The notes: generated from the sequence alone by a model not told the origin. A stretch of DNA of 64,000 nucleotides from Physcomitrium patens (GCF_000002425.4 NC_037271.1:6699267-6763266), one strand, 5' to 3'; shown: positions 36,286-48,829, counted from the stretch's first letter. A program made the numbers and translations.

Positions 36286-36740
36286 ATCTTGTTGAAAATT
36301 TAAAATAAAAATTTAAATATGGTTTGTTTAATAAGATATTTAAATAAGTCAACCATAAACAAAACTAAACTATCAAAGAATGGATCTACTTTCAATTATC
36401 TAAAAAGAAAATCCAACTATTTTCAATAATAAACTCTTATGTTATATAAAAATGAATCTAGATTTTTATATTTTCTTATTCCATTAAATTCATGTTTTTT
36501 TTTTAAAAAATCTCGTATTATATTCTTTAATTAATAAATCAAAGTAGATGTGAAATTAAATAATTAACATTAATTTGATATAATATTTCAAATTATTGTT
36601 TAAACAAATCCTTATTTTTTGTTGACAACTTTGGTCGCCAGAATCGTGTCGCCTTAGCTAGAGTTATTGTACTTCGTATTATTTTTATGGCAGTTTTTTT
36701 CTTTTTGTTTTTTTTTCCTTCCCTTTGAAGAGTATTGGGC
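36286..36740. other. Spacer, no gene seen
   Basis: AT-rich to about 36630, then base composition rises towards the gene island. Nothing coding or repetitive is recognised. The A-rich minus-strand stretch at about 36690-36725 may be the tail of the CBL retrocopy. Confidence 0.6.
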
Positions 36741-36751
36741 TGCTTGTTTTC

Positions 36752-37250
36752 TGCTAACCCCTGCCTCTGCTCGTTGCCATCTCTTCTTCATCAAGACCAC
36801 AAACAGTCTTCGTCCCAGCCTCTTCAATTATCATGTCTGTTGCCAAATCTAGGGTGAATTTGCACGAGGTTGCATCCAGCATTTCCTTCACCTCTTAACG
36901 TTCTGTGGAACATCTTTGATGTAGATTGTACCCTTGAAAGTAAATTTACTTTGGTCTTCAGCACGAGCCTTTGTATGGAACACGCTCTAAAAGCGCACAG
37001 ATACGCCAACATTGATCACACCATTTAGTTTCGGTCGAATGAGTAAAATATCCGATCTGCGAACGAACTCTTCCTGTTATTGTCCCCGAACAACGCCAAT
37101 TTGAACTCCTCCTTGTGTGTAATGCCATCGTCGATAACAGAGTTGCTGAAGAGCTCACAAGGCGCTTCCACCTCGCTGACACTTTAGGCCGATTCCTTGA
37201 TGAGAATTGAGCGATATTCATGGTCAGGATGGGGAGGGCTCTTCCAGCCA
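36752..37250 (-). pseudogene. Calcineurin B-like (CBL) calcium sensor pseudogene, probable retrocopy
   Basis: Minus-strand pieces in changing frames match plant CBL proteins, the EF-hand sensors that activate CIPK kinases: HEYRSILIKESA and [12 protein letters not shown] (N-terminal helix), [18 protein letters not shown] and [12 protein letters not shown] (first and second EF-hand region), a weaker stretch near 36960-36990 (SVFHTKARAEDQSKFTFK), then EVKEMLDATSCKFTLDLA and VCGLDEEEMA (third to fourth EF-hand). There is a stop after ESA, at least two frame changes, and the C-terminal PSLLKN..TTTFPSF part is absent. Plant CBL genes have about eight exons, yet the matched blocks run on without introns, and an A-rich stretch follows the 3' side, which favours a retrocopy. 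Identified by memory of the family, without a search. Confidence 0.65.
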
Positions 37251-38001
37251 CTTATTGCTGGTGGCCAAGTAAACACTCCACTTATGTCATCCCCATGCTC
37301 CGCCTCGGAATTCTCTTCCTCGTGAATTGTATACGTGAATTCGGCACTAGTACAATATCGTGAATATCGTGAATTGCTACGTGAGCTTGCTGCCTTCTGA
37401 GTCCTAGATGTGAACGCCGGTAGTTGTTCTCCAGAGCTTCGACAAGATTTTGCACTGGTGCTCAATATAGTCAGAATACAGCATCGATTGTGAGTAGGTT
37501 CATTGCTGGAGGACCTCCGATCTCCTTCAATCAGTCCCTAAGATTGGTGAAATTTTGATGAGAAATTCCTTGCACAACTTGCATCAGGATGTTGGTTTTT
37601 CGACAAGCCTAGAATCATTGAAATAGGAGACGAGACGAGTTTTGGAAAATTCAAGTAAACTGGTCTACTGTTGCATTTGCAGTTAGGGTCACCTAAGTTT
37701 CGTGGAGCAATTTTCAGATCTGAACCATTGGATTGGCATAAACTTTGGCCTTTGCTTAAGCATTTTGGATTTTTGGTTCTTACAAGCTAGACATCATTGA
37801 GATTGGAGTATTGAGGAAATTAGAGTTACTATTGGAATCCAAGGAAGTCCTCAAGTTACAGATTCTAGTATGTAGATTTAAGGTGGAATATTAAGTATAT
37901 GGTTAAATGTAACAAAAAAAAAAAGAAGAAGAGAAATAATAAAATTTTAAATCTTTTGTATGTGAGTTGGTAAAATAATGTAGCTTGTAATTTTAATTAT
38001 T

Positions 38002-38034
38002 TTTGTTTGTTTGTTTGTTTGTTTGTTTGTTTGT
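38002..38034. repeat. (TTTG)n microsatellite, about 8 units
   Basis: Perfect TTTG repeats followed by a T run. Simple repeat. Confidence 0.95.
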
Positions 38035-40137
38035 TTTTTTTTTTCTTCTTTATTTAATTAATTAAATTTATTCTAAGGAATTTATTAGGATTATAATTAG
38101 AATTTTGGATGCTCTAAATTTTAAGGTTTTCTTAAATTTTAGAATTTAGAGTTGTTGCTTTTAGGATTTTTATAATTTTAATGTTTCAATTTTTTTGCAT
38201 TAAAGGTGTTAGAATTTTTTTAAAATTAAGATTTAGAAATTGTTGGCCTAAGGATTGGTAAGATGGTCTATATACTTATAAGACATGGTGCTAGTCCATA
38301 ACTTTTAAATCTTTTGATTAATTGAAATTGAGAAGCATCACTTAGTTGATTTTATACATTAAAAAATCTATTTAAAAAACTTTTAAAAAATTAAGATAGA
38401 ATGCCTAATTTTTCTATATAGCATAAATAATGTTATTTTATTAAAACAAATTGGATCTTTTTCAAGATGTGGTTTTTAAAAGACATTTTGTATATACTAT
38501 ACTACAATGGCAATTAAAAATTTAAGAGATGCATTGCTAAGCCAAAGACTTATATAATTCTATTCAATTTGCATTTCAAGTTAGTCTTCAATTTACTAGA
38601 TGTACAATCAAACACTTTATTTTCTTCTATTTAACAATGACATAAAGTACAACCCCATATCAACATCAAAATTTAGTAGCCTCCTATTGTATTAGAATTA
38701 AATGCTTATCTAATATACTCAAAAGAATTGGATATTCTACTATGAAGTCTTTGCCAACATATCAAATGCACTCTTTTAGATCATCTATAAATGCTTTTTC
38801 AGCCCCTAATCTAACTTTTATATAAAAGACTTTTTAAATTGACCTATTCATTATTTATTTTTTTTCTTTTATTTTCTTTTTTTTTCTCATGCACCCTCTT
38901 TTCACTTTTGTAAAAAACTTTGGACATCAATTCATATGCCATGTTTTATTTAAATCTATACACTAAAAAACTTCTAAGAAAGACTTTAAATTGACAACCT
39001 CAAGTCATTGAATTACATTTCTTTCTTAACTCTACCACTATTATGTGTTGCAAATTCTTTGTTTTATAGCCACCATAGCATTTTTGCCAAAATAGAATAC
39101 ATTGTAACCCTTTTATATTATATTCCAACAAATTGAGCTAATATAACTAATTGAAGCTATCATTGTATCTAAGCCCATGGAAGATACATTGTACATGTAC
39201 AATGGAATCAACCATATTCACCAATGATTATAATTTTAAGCTTGTATTTGCACACTGATACAATATGGTTTTCTAACTCAACAATCCATAATTTTTGAGT
39301 TAGGGTTTAAAAGTACATTGAATTTTACTCAACATCAAAATTAAGTAGAAATTTATAAAACTATTTATTGTACTAAAATAAAATTAAGATTTGTGAAATT
39401 TGAGTTTAAGTTTGAATTAGATAAAAAAAATTTAATGCCAAAATTTATATTTTATTAAAAAGATTCAATTTTTTTATAATCTAAAAAAAATATTTGTATC
39501 AATTACAAGTTAAAACTTTTGATATTGTAAAGATTATAAAATCTATAATTACTTAAGACGTCTAGGAGTTTCTAAAAGTTATCAAATATAATTAAAAACT
39601 ACCTCTTATTTATTTCTTATTGTAATATAGAACTAAAGTTTTTTTAATATTTATTTTAATAGTATAAAAAATAGGTAAAATATTTTTGAATTATTTTATA
39701 ATTTAAAAAACTATTAAGTTAAAAAAATGATAAGTTTTCTTATGTTTGAATTAGTTTTACTTTAAACTAAATATATTATTTATTTTCAAAGTTAATATTT
39801 TAAATCTATTAAAATATTTATAAATAAATAATTTTTTTACATATTAAAAATACAAATAAAACCTTAAATCTAATATTATTTGTTTAAAAAAATCTAATTA
39901 TAATTTTATATATTATATATATTTATTTAGTAAAATTAATATTTACTTAAAAGCATGGCATTTTAAAAATATATTAACTAAATGAGTGAGGAATTTGTTT
40001 GAGAATTTATTTTAAATTCATTAAAAGCATAATTTATTTTATTAGATATTTCATTTGTATTTTTAATTTTCAATAAAAATTATGATAATATTTCAATAAA
40101 TTAAAATGATGTATTATAATACATATAGGAAAATGAT

Positions 40138-40292
40138 AAAGCAACCCAAATTTTTAGTAAATTGACCTACATGTTTAAACCATCATTGTATTCTTGCCTC
40201 CATCTTTAGCAATGGTTGGGAATAAGGAACAACTATGAATAAGGATGGGGTTGCAAGGGAGCAATGATGGTGAAGATAGAGTGGGTTGCTTT
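40138..40292. repeat. Short inverted-repeat segment, possible MITE-like remnant
   Basis: AAAGCAACCC at 40138-40147 and its complement GGGTTGCTTT at 40283-40292 bracket 135 bp. Adjacent ATTTTTAGTAAATTGACC and AAAAATTTGGGTCAATTT are also complementary in part but in a different order. No clear target duplication. Confidence 0.3.
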
Positions 40293-40686
40293 AATAAAAA
40301 TTTGGGTCAATTTAGTTAATTCTAGAGATGCACATTAAATACTACTTCATAGTAATTGAAGTCATTCTGTTGGTTAAGTATGCAGGCTATGTACACAATC
40401 GGAGTCCATGTAAAGAGAATCCTGTTCAACATCTGCCATGCTACTTCTAGGGGTTTTTTTTTTCTTTTTGATCCTTTGGTAGTGAAGGATGTAGAAGCAG
40501 CTGCACCTACTTCTTCGTCTCCTTGCAGCAGGATACGCTTGGATGCATGATTTGTTGATGATTTCTACAAAGATTGTGCAAGGTATTCTACTAATGTTGC
40601 ACAACGTCGACGAGGTTGAAGAATTTGATCAAGTTGCGGGAGTGAAATCTGTGGCAGCACTTGTCCTTCACCGAACGTTTGCAATA

Positions 40687-42498
40687 TCAAATCGTCTCGC
40701 AGTTTGCTTCTTTGAAGCCGACACGTTGGTTCACTAGGTCGTGCACAATTAAGTGATTTTGCTGCTGGATGTTGCCCATAATACTGAAGCCCGTGCTTGC
40801 TGCCATGGCCAAGCAAATGCTGCCCCCCGTGTCCAAAGCAACGAAGACATTCTCTGGAGGAAGTTCGTAATCTGCACCCTTGAAATGAAACGTCATGGTA
40901 GGGTAGGTTGGATTGGCCACTCCTGCTGTGGAGAAGCAATAATCCAATCCGTAGAGGGACCCATCAGCTTCTGGAAATGGAACTTCTGCCTTCAAAGCCT
41001 GGTGACACAAGTCCCATGCAAATTAGAATAGAATGCATTTTGACGGGTTCCGTGTGAATTTGGTTTGCAAGAGTGGGTACAAACATTCGACAAGCAGCCT
41101 GACGAGCGATTTGAATCACGAAGGAGGTTTAGATGGTTTGGGGTTTACCGCAACGAGAGCATTAAACGCGCCAGTCTCGAGGTAAGTAAGAGTCGTTCCC
41201 GAATCTAGAATGAACCCTCCCTGTCCGGAAGCATCGATACTGAAGGTTCCTACAGGATAAGTCACGGCTTTTCCTGAGACAGAAATCCCTGTGAGATCAG
41301 CATAATAAAAGGTAGGATTAGCGGTGTTGGTTAGCAAGGCCGTGTATGCGACACCTCCCGCAGCAGCCGAATCACCGATGAGCATGGGACTAGTTTTGGT
41401 GCTCCCCAACGGCACCAAACAGTAGGAGAATTTTTTGCTGGTGATGGAGCTTGCTTGGGATATGAGAGACAATGGCCCTTGACCGAGCCCCACTATTCCT
41501 GCTGCCCCGGCAAAGGATCCCAAATTGGTGTGGCCGCAGCCGAAAGCGACATTTGGGATGGTGCCTGTGCCGACGGTTACCGTTTCAGTGGACAAAGCAC
41601 CGCTGGTTGAGGAGCCGTCTCCATACATGTAATCGTACTTGCAACTTGTGGTGCATGATTGGAACGGCAAACTCTGGAACAAGACAGAGCATCAGTTATT
41701 GCAAGTGAAGCCACAATCGCTAGTGAAATTCTTCATTTCTAGAAACAAAAACTGTGAAGGGTATCGGAGGATTGTAAATTACCGAGCAGAAGTTGCTGGC
41801 GCAGCTCACGGTATCATAGGTAGATGATTTGACAGGGTCGAAGATCACGCTGGCCGCGGCGTTACAGGTTTCGCAAGGCAAGCACTGGGTCCATATCAAG
41901 TCGCTTCCAGTGTCCACTATGACAGAGGCTTTTTGTGGAGGGCTACCGAATGATATATCAATCAAATATTCTCCATTACCAGAAGCAACTGGAGTTGAGA
42001 AGAGTCTCCCCTCGGCGAGAATATGTTTGGAGAGCTGCGCCCTGCGTTCGGCACCCCTCTTCACTGCGGCGAGGAAGATTTCGGTCGTGGTTTTCGAAGT
42101 GTTTGATCTTAACGGCGAAGATGGATGCTCTCTGTGAATCAACTCCGTTCTAAGGACCTGAAACGAAAAATCATAGAATGAATTAATTGCTTGGAATTGG
42201 TTCATGCTGCAAAATCGTACAAGCTTCAGCGTTCTGAAGTATGCAAGAAGATCCTCCCGTATCGCTTTGATGTTGACGGATGCCTTAAATGGGGGAGGGA
42301 ACGACAAGACACCGTGAGGACGTTTCTGCATCACGACAAATCAAGAATTGCATGCAAAAAATAAGTAAGGGACTGCAGAGATGGAATTGCCTTATCATTG
42401 ATTGTAGAATCTCGAGCAGCCAGAGTCTGCGTGATAGGAACGGCAATCAAGAAGACAATCGCCGTCAGAACCAAGGCTTGGCACCCCATGAATGCCAT
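40687..42498 (-). CDS. Nepenthesin-type aspartic protease (pepsin family A1), 4 exons
   Basis: Spliced on the minus strand from 42498-42391, 42157-41783, 41673-41149 and 40998-40687; all junctions are phase 0, giving 439 residues, a normal length. Residues 1-27 look like a signal peptide (MAFMGCQALVLTAIVFLIAV), so the enzyme is probably secreted or vacuolar. The propeptide carries ELIHREHPSSP. The catalytic motifs are DTGS (Asp118, VIVDTGSDLIW) and DSGT (Asp318, ILDSGTTLTYL), and the flap is YDYMYGDGSSTSG. A cysteine-rich insert after the first motif (CLPCETCNAAA), GCGHTNLGSF and the late GNIQQQNHLIVHD block are hallmarks of plant nepenthesin/CND41-like proteases; there is no saposin-like insert. 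Introns 2 and 3 are GT-AG. Intron 1 appears to be GC-AG (AAG|GCAATT ... TTTCAG|GTC), which makes exon 1 the least certain part. Broken nowhere in this model. Confidence 0.85.
42158..42390 (-). other. Intron 1 of the aspartic protease, apparent GC-AG splice pair
   Basis: The signal-peptide exon has no usable GT donor in phase 0 before its frame closes. AAG|GCAATT at 42391/42390 joins in phase 0 to the clear acceptor TTTCGTTTCAG at 42158. GC-AG introns are about one percent of plant introns, so this needs transcript support. Confidence 0.5.
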
Positions 42499-42513
42499 TT
42501 TCAGTACCCTAAT

Positions 42514-42526
42514 CCCCCCCCCCCCC
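42514..42526 (-). repeat. (G)13 homopolymer just upstream of the protease start codon
   Basis: C13 on the plus strand (G13 on the coding strand), followed by more C-rich sequence, 16-28 nt upstream of the ATG at 42498 and therefore in the presumed 5' UTR. Confidence 0.8.
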
Positions 42527-44098
42527 TCCCCCTCTCGAACTGTTGCTCTCTGTGGCTCCTGTACAAGGAAGGCAACCTAGAAGTATTATTGGAAAGTCCA
42601 CACAATTCATCAACAACTTATGACACCCACGAGTTCACCAATGCGGTGACGCACTGGAGGCAGACGGACCAGAGCAGAACACAACATTGGCAGAAGCAAC
42701 CAGCGCGTTAAGGTGGAAGGGGTGCAGACCAACTGAATTATCTAGACAAGGGGAAGGAATTTTGTACCACTCGATCTGGGTACTTTGTAACTTTGCATGG
42801 CGACGAGTGCTCGTTTCGTCAATCATCCGCCACAAGGTTTCCTACCCGCAGATTCCCCGATTTCAGCTGTTGGTCCGATTCTGAAAAAATAATATTAATA
42901 TTATTATGTGAAAAGAATCATGCTCACTACGCCACCGCGTCTGAACCCATCATGAAATCGATTTTTGTTCAGGAGACAAAAATTGATGGATTACGCTAAA
43001 ATCCTGGCGAGGGTTTTCATTAGTGCACTTAAATCCAACTCTCTTTCTCGCTTCTAGGAGTTGCCGAAACTTACCCTGCTCTCTGTCGCAAAACTTACCG
43101 GGTGATCTATGGAGACTTACTTTCGTGGAAAAACTTGTCGTGATGTAACTACCAGTTTTTCTCTACATACTCTGTGTTGCTAGACAGCCAGGCACTTCGA
43201 ATGATCGACCAGCTAGAGCTTCCCAACCCTCCTGTAGGTTTCTGTGTCTTTGTACTACAACATTCTCTTATTGGCCTGTCGGTTTGCAAAGTATGTGTGA
43301 CGACTTTTTCATGATTCACTAGGTTTCGCCAAATAATTTCATGGCCCACAGACCATAATGTACAAATCATTTCTGTAATAACTGGTTCAAGGTCCAGAGC
43401 CATCGGTCAACTACTGCGTCGCCATCAGCTTCTGCTCAACAGTCGAGTTCTATGTACTTCTGGGTGATAGCTTACATGCATGACTGACGATCAATAGCCA
43501 GTACCCGCGTAGTGTCCACCCAATCAAGCTTATCAATGCATATCGAAGCTTTAGCCTCTCATTAATTGTATTACGCTCCTGTCGATCCGGTGAAATCAGT
43601 CTCAGGTGGATAGAATTCTTCTTAAAAAGAGCCCTTTCTGCGATCGATTCTGCCCCGAGCAATCATCGGCTTGACTCTCAATCACACGGGTGAATGGATG
43701 GTACGTCAGAAGGGGGCTTGGGCTTGGAAAGATACTGTACGCAGAGAGATGCTCGTCACCACCCGCCAATGATCTGGAAGGAAGCCTAGCAATCACACTC
43801 GGCGTCAGAGAAGGAGCCCCCTTCCAGCCTCGTCTGAACCCTGAATCAAATCCTCGTCTCCATCATGAACATTTAGCGCTCCCACTTCAACCACCTGACA
43901 GCACATACGCCAACCCGGCTGGCACATGATTCTGGTGCCTTGCGGAAGCCAACTGACATTCACAGTTGAAACGAAGCATGTTTCAAAGTAATCTAAGCGT
44001 AAAGGATCCTTCGCGGATGAGTCAAATGTCAAGATCCTCGTAACGTACGGAGACAACCTAGACGAGAGTCTAAGTTGTCTTGGTTCCTGATTCGGTTC

Positions 44099-44413
44099 AT
44101 GCCCTTGGCGCGTTCAACTCTTGGGAAGCAACCATTACAAGTTGGTCAGCTTCCGGAACCACTAATCGAAATATTGGTGCACCGCATAGCCGATGTGTCA
44201 GAGGAATCTGTTTACGACAGCCCTGTACATTGTGTGCACGATAATCAACTTATATGTTGCAGCAAGTTACTCTTGGTTTTTGAAAAAAACTTGATGACCA
44301 CGCAGTGGACCCAAAATTGGCACAATCTGACACAGAGAGTGGCTCCAGTCAGCGCCATTTCTCATGATTCTTCGGGCGATGTGGTTTGTCATGAAGTGGC
44401 TCCCTCGGGGTAG
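44099..44413 (+). other. Short frame with weak F-box-like stretch, doubtful
   Basis: From MPLARSTLGKQPLQVGQ the frame reads LPEPLIEILVHRIADVSE, similar in spacing to the start of plant F-box domains (LP-x-L-x-EIL-x-RI). The C-terminal half of an F-box is not visible and the frame closes after about 105 codons. It could be a remnant or chance. I do not claim a gene. Confidence 0.2.
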
Positions 44414-44591
44414 GGGAGACCTACCGCGATCTCACTTTTCATGAAAGTATGGAAGAGGACAAATAACACCTACACACTTGAGTGACTGAACAGTGGGATT
44501 GAATTTCATCGGTTTCTGAGGCCTTGTGGAAGTTTAGTACATGTGCTGGATTATGATTTTTTAGATCCTCTCTTCCAAGCCCGTTCGTTAA

Positions 44592-44616
44592 TGTAACAGA
44601 TCACAGATCTGTTACA
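44592..44616. repeat. Perfect 10-bp inverted repeat, 5-bp loop
   Basis: TGTAACAGAT, CACAG, ATCTGTTACA. A compact palindrome in non-coding sequence that could be a hairpin or a dimeric protein-binding site. No further context. Confidence 0.5.
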
Positions 44617-47499
44617 GACGAGTCTTTTCAAAGCTCCAGGCACAACAATCGCATCCGTCATCCCATTATGAAGCCCTGAATTCCAATTTCTGAATTGTTG
44701 GAGAAATCTAGTACAAGTATACGGAATTAATAATCTCATAATTTTTCCAGACAATATATGTACCCTATCGCTTGCTGTGGTTTTTTTCACTCTGACTAAG
44801 CTTAGGATGATTCAGAGGAAAACTCAATCTGCTGGTTATTTTCTTTGAGGAGAAAGTGAAACTGAAGTGATAGGTGCAGGCAGAAAGCAGGTATGGACAC
44901 AAACAGTCTGTAAATCCTATCTGATTCATTTTTTGATTGTTCAAGTCTATCTTAACTTTATATATTGCAAAAGTTGAAATGAAGACCTCCGTATGGCGTA
45001 CTCTTTCTTGCGTCAGGCATCAAAACAAGTTGGAAGATTCGGGGTTCATTCTTATACGACAATGACAAAAGTCGAAACCACTCCTTATTCAGAATGCGAT
45101 GGGCAGTCGTCCCTACCGTTGCAAAAACAAAGCTATTCTTTGTCACATGAAAGTTTCGCCGGATGAGATCTCTTGTCTCTAGTCTCGTCCGCTTGTGGGC
45201 CACTCGATAATCTGTCATCCTTTCTGAAGATAATAACATTATTACTGCGTCATGGCTGCCGTAAGACACCTCTAGTGAAGTTTAAGATGGTGTAGTGCTC
45301 TTCCAACCTGTTGCGTCAAATTGGATACGGAAGGAAGAATTGACCTGCTCCAATAATCTGTGGCGACGTTCTTTTCCGTCTGGTGTGGAACTGATGCATG
45401 GAGGCAGCTCCAATGATTTCACCAACATCGCACTCCATCTCTAACAACTGAATAAGACAATTCAACTCATTAGGACATTATAAATGGGTTAGATCTTATC
45501 AACCTGCAAAAGAATAAAATTGGTGAGGGATTGATGCTGATACCCATCACAAAAATATCCAATAAATAATGACGCCCCGGTTGAAATGATACTGTGTTCA
45601 CAACTGATCGCAGGTTCTCTGCTGGGTATGATTCCTCGTTCTAGTCACAACTACGACGAGCTCAAAGAACGGCTGTATTACGATGCCCATGCATCTAATA
45701 AATTTAGTATATCAAAAATCTAATGCATGTAGATTTTTCGAATGTTTGTGAAGGATAAACAGGTTCAGGTCGATGGGAACTTGAAGGCATCAATTTGTGT
45801 GGGCAATTAATAGATACTTTAGTGGGCTCATGAGCTGTGGTATAAAACTTTCGCATGTGCTGCACAACTCTCGTCTTTCTCAAATTACCCACCACCGTAT
45901 CGAGCTTCCTTTCAAAGCCGAGTCTTTTCGGCCTTGAATTATCCCTTGATGAGCTCTGAAAATGATTAGTCTCCCAGTCCCTCACTTGGATTTGAGATTA
46001 GTGCTTTCAAGATCAAGGCTGTTGTTTGTTTGACAGGATCTTACAACATGACGGAGTTTCATTTGGCTTCACAGATCAGTTTTCACTAACGATGAGGCTG
46101 CTAGGATAAGGGTAAGGCTCCTCCATCTTGGGTTTTCGTTTCCAGATTGCTGTGGCTTCGGCAGCCTGGGTGGAGGCGGTGGCGGTTTCAGCTGAAGTGA
46201 AGGAAAATTCGGAAGAGGTGTTGAAAGTCGATCCTAGGGTACCATACATTGTGCTTCTGAAGGGCTTGGTTGAAACCATGAAGTGGCGATCGAGAGTGAG
46301 ATTTCACTGGGTTGCCTTGCTGCTGTTGCGGCCATCTGGCTGCAGAGAGATGAATTCGTAACTATTGCAGCGAATACCTATTGCAGATGGACAAGGTAAT
46401 CAAACCCATCCCGATTCATCGCAGTGGGGGAATTGCAAGAGTGTTGGAATTAGGTTACGCATTATCACTTTTGGTTTCAAAATGAGATCGAGACAGTAGT
46501 TAATATCAACGGTTACACATCATGCAGATTAATGTCCGGGGAGAATTCAAATCCAGTTACGGACGAACTCATTGCAAACAAACTTCAAGTTCCAGGGAGA
46601 AATGGTCAGTCTCAGAGCAAATTTACGCCGAAGCAAAATCCGAGATAGGGCAGCAGGCAATCGGTTAAGTTTAAAATTTGGAATCCCAACCAGCTCTTCT
46701 CAAATTTCGCCTCAAACACATGCAGGTTGCTCTGGAGGGCAAGGGAGAAATGTAGCAGCGCAATCTAGTTCACATACTGGAGACTGCGGGGGTGACACAC
46801 AAATTACAAATAGAGCAACCAGAGGACCACTCCAGTTGGATGGCAATGAAACCCTACCTTTGGAATGAGCTCTCTGATTTCATGTAATCAAGCTTAAGCT
46901 CTCCCGGTAATGGTCATATAGTTCCAGCTTTTGAAGTCTTCAGGTCTTCAAGGGTTGGCTTTGCTACTTTTTGCAAAACAAGTGCATCTTCATGTTGAGT
47001 GCCTCTCCTGTTCATGCTCGAACCCCAACAATCAGAAACACAATTCTCTTCTGCACATTTAACTACTATTGAAGTTGCCATCGTAATGTCATCATATTGG
47101 CAATTTCATGCTTTGTCGATCGGCGTTATCTTTTCTCCATTTCTGGTGTTAACCCTGTGCTTTGAGAAGTTTTAGCAGGGATACTGGAGTTCACAAATAC
47201 TCTACCTGCAGCTCGCTTGTTCAAAGCTCAATGGCAGCCAGCACTCTGCACATCAACACGTGCTCAATCAGGTGCGTACACCTGATTCTCGCCTTCCTTA
47301 ACTGAACCGTGACCATTACTTGTCGACAGTGTTTTGTGTTTTTTTTAATTAGTTTGCACGATTCTTGGCATGATTCTTATCGGCTAGATGACAATGTCTA
47401 GATCAGAAGCTCCCCACAACCCGAGAGCCTCTACAGGTGGGTCATTCTGAACCTCAATACGGACGCCGTTGTTGATGCGAGACACAACGTTGTGACTGC

Positions 47500-48784
47500 A
47501 GTGACGGTGTGTTCTTGAATCTTTTGGAACTTCTTTGAAGCTGATTTAGTTTCTTATTAAACATGTTGTGTATGTTTTTGGAAGATGGACTTCCACCAAA
47601 ATTTAAAAGGTTTCCAATCATATCAAGACATGCGAAAAGAAAATTAATCATGTGGTGAATGTGGATATGTTTGAGTTTTAATAACATAAGTTTATACATG
47701 TTTCTACATATTTTTGGCAAGAATTAAATTTTGATTTCTACAGGTAATTAGTTACATTAATGTTCAGAATGGTCTAGCAGATGCTTTAAACCCTAATTTA
47801 CAAGCATTCAAGCACTGATTTCTTAATATGTCAAGAATCCAATATTTAAATGTCATCAAACTTATGTACAAAGTTTACTAGCATGAATATATACATTCCT
47901 TGAAATTTTGAACCAAAATTTTGTCAAATTGCTCAAGATATAGCTCAAGACACAACCACTAATAAATCAGGTCACTTACTACCTTTAGATTGCATGCACT
48001 AACTTCAAAATTCAATAATTCTTTTACTTCAACTTGGAATCTAGCAAGTAGTATGCAAAAAGTGTAATTGCAAAAGTATTCTCTCTAGTTGTAATCGTTG
48101 ATCTTCAATTGCCATCCGTACGTGTGCGTTATATCAAAAACAGTGTCAATAGCTCCCAAATCAACACCTTAACTTTGAGTGCTTATATCTCCTTCATATA
48201 AATTCCAAATCATAAAAGATTTGCACCAAAATCATAGCCAAAAATCTAAACTTGTTGACCCTAGCCTTTAAAGCTCAAATGGCTCCGAAAAACAAACCCT
48301 AATCTCTAATATGGCCTCGAGTAGCCTCCTCAAAGCCCATTGGTCATGATTTTTGTCCAATAAGTATGGAGATTTTCATCATTCATCTCCATTCATTTAT
48401 ATGGATGCCCTAAATTCTCTTTTTACTACCAAAATCCCTCTCTAACTCTTTTCTTTACAAGATTTACTCAATATATGTTTTAGACACCAAATTAAAGAAT
48501 CAAAATAAGACTTCAAAGATCACCAATGTCTAATAAAGGTGATTCTAAATATTTAAAATTACTACCAACAAAATCAATCTCAAAAGCTACTATCAAAAGA
48601 AAATAAAGTTATACAAATTCTAATAGTAATCTTTTTAAACAACCTCTTTTTAAAGTAGTAATTTAACCACATTCTACAACCAACTAAGATCCAGTAATAT
48701 GGCTCTCACCATGTTGTTAAGTAAATTGTACATTAAATACATAATCACATTATTTTTACATGGTAGCCGAACTATAACATGACA
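47500..48784 (-). repeat. LTR H2 (same family as H1), minus strand, left end approximate
   Basis: Read from 48784 (TGTCATGTTATAG) it follows H1 block by block: TATTGGACAAAAATCATG, GCTTTGAGGAGGCT, AGATTAGGGTTTG, AACAAGTTTAGATTTTTGG and CTCAAAGTTAAGGTGT. Its 3' end is not clear and lies between about 47450 and 47560. It is less decayed than H1. To its right is copia element M; to its left the gene island. Confidence 0.6.
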
Positions 48785-48829
48785 ACGATAATTTGCCACA
48801 TTCATTTTTAAATTTTAAAGAAGATGTGG

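Larger units (their letters stand above)
37251..40355. other. Spacer of about 3.1 kb, no gene seen
   Basis: 37251-37500 has mixed composition and may be the 5' side of the CBL copy. 37500-37880 reads like an old LTR fragment (GATCTGAACCATTGGATTGG is reminiscent of the middle of the A and H LTRs), but I cannot assign it. 38050-40330 is strongly AT-rich with no coding signal. A (TTTG)n tract lies at 38002 and a possible short inverted-repeat element at 40138-40292. Confidence 0.6.
42527..47500. other. Low-copy region of about 5 kb, no gene recognised
   Basis: Base composition is balanced and CG dinucleotides are frequent, unlike the surrounding retrotransposons. Several short frames exist (for example minus 44958-45269, minus 45704-45985, plus 46572-46868), but none shows a family motif I recognise and none can be joined to another with confidence. 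The region just right of 42500 should hold the protease promoter; no TATA box stands out. It may contain 5' UTR, regulatory DNA or very diverged gene remains. Confidence 0.5.

Noticed and set aside
38002-38034. TTTG tract as a regulatory element
   Set aside because: A plain microsatellite with no nearby gene start.
44099-44413. F-box gene
   Set aside because: Only the first 20 residues resemble the domain; the rest and any downstream repeats are missing, so it is listed only as doubtful.
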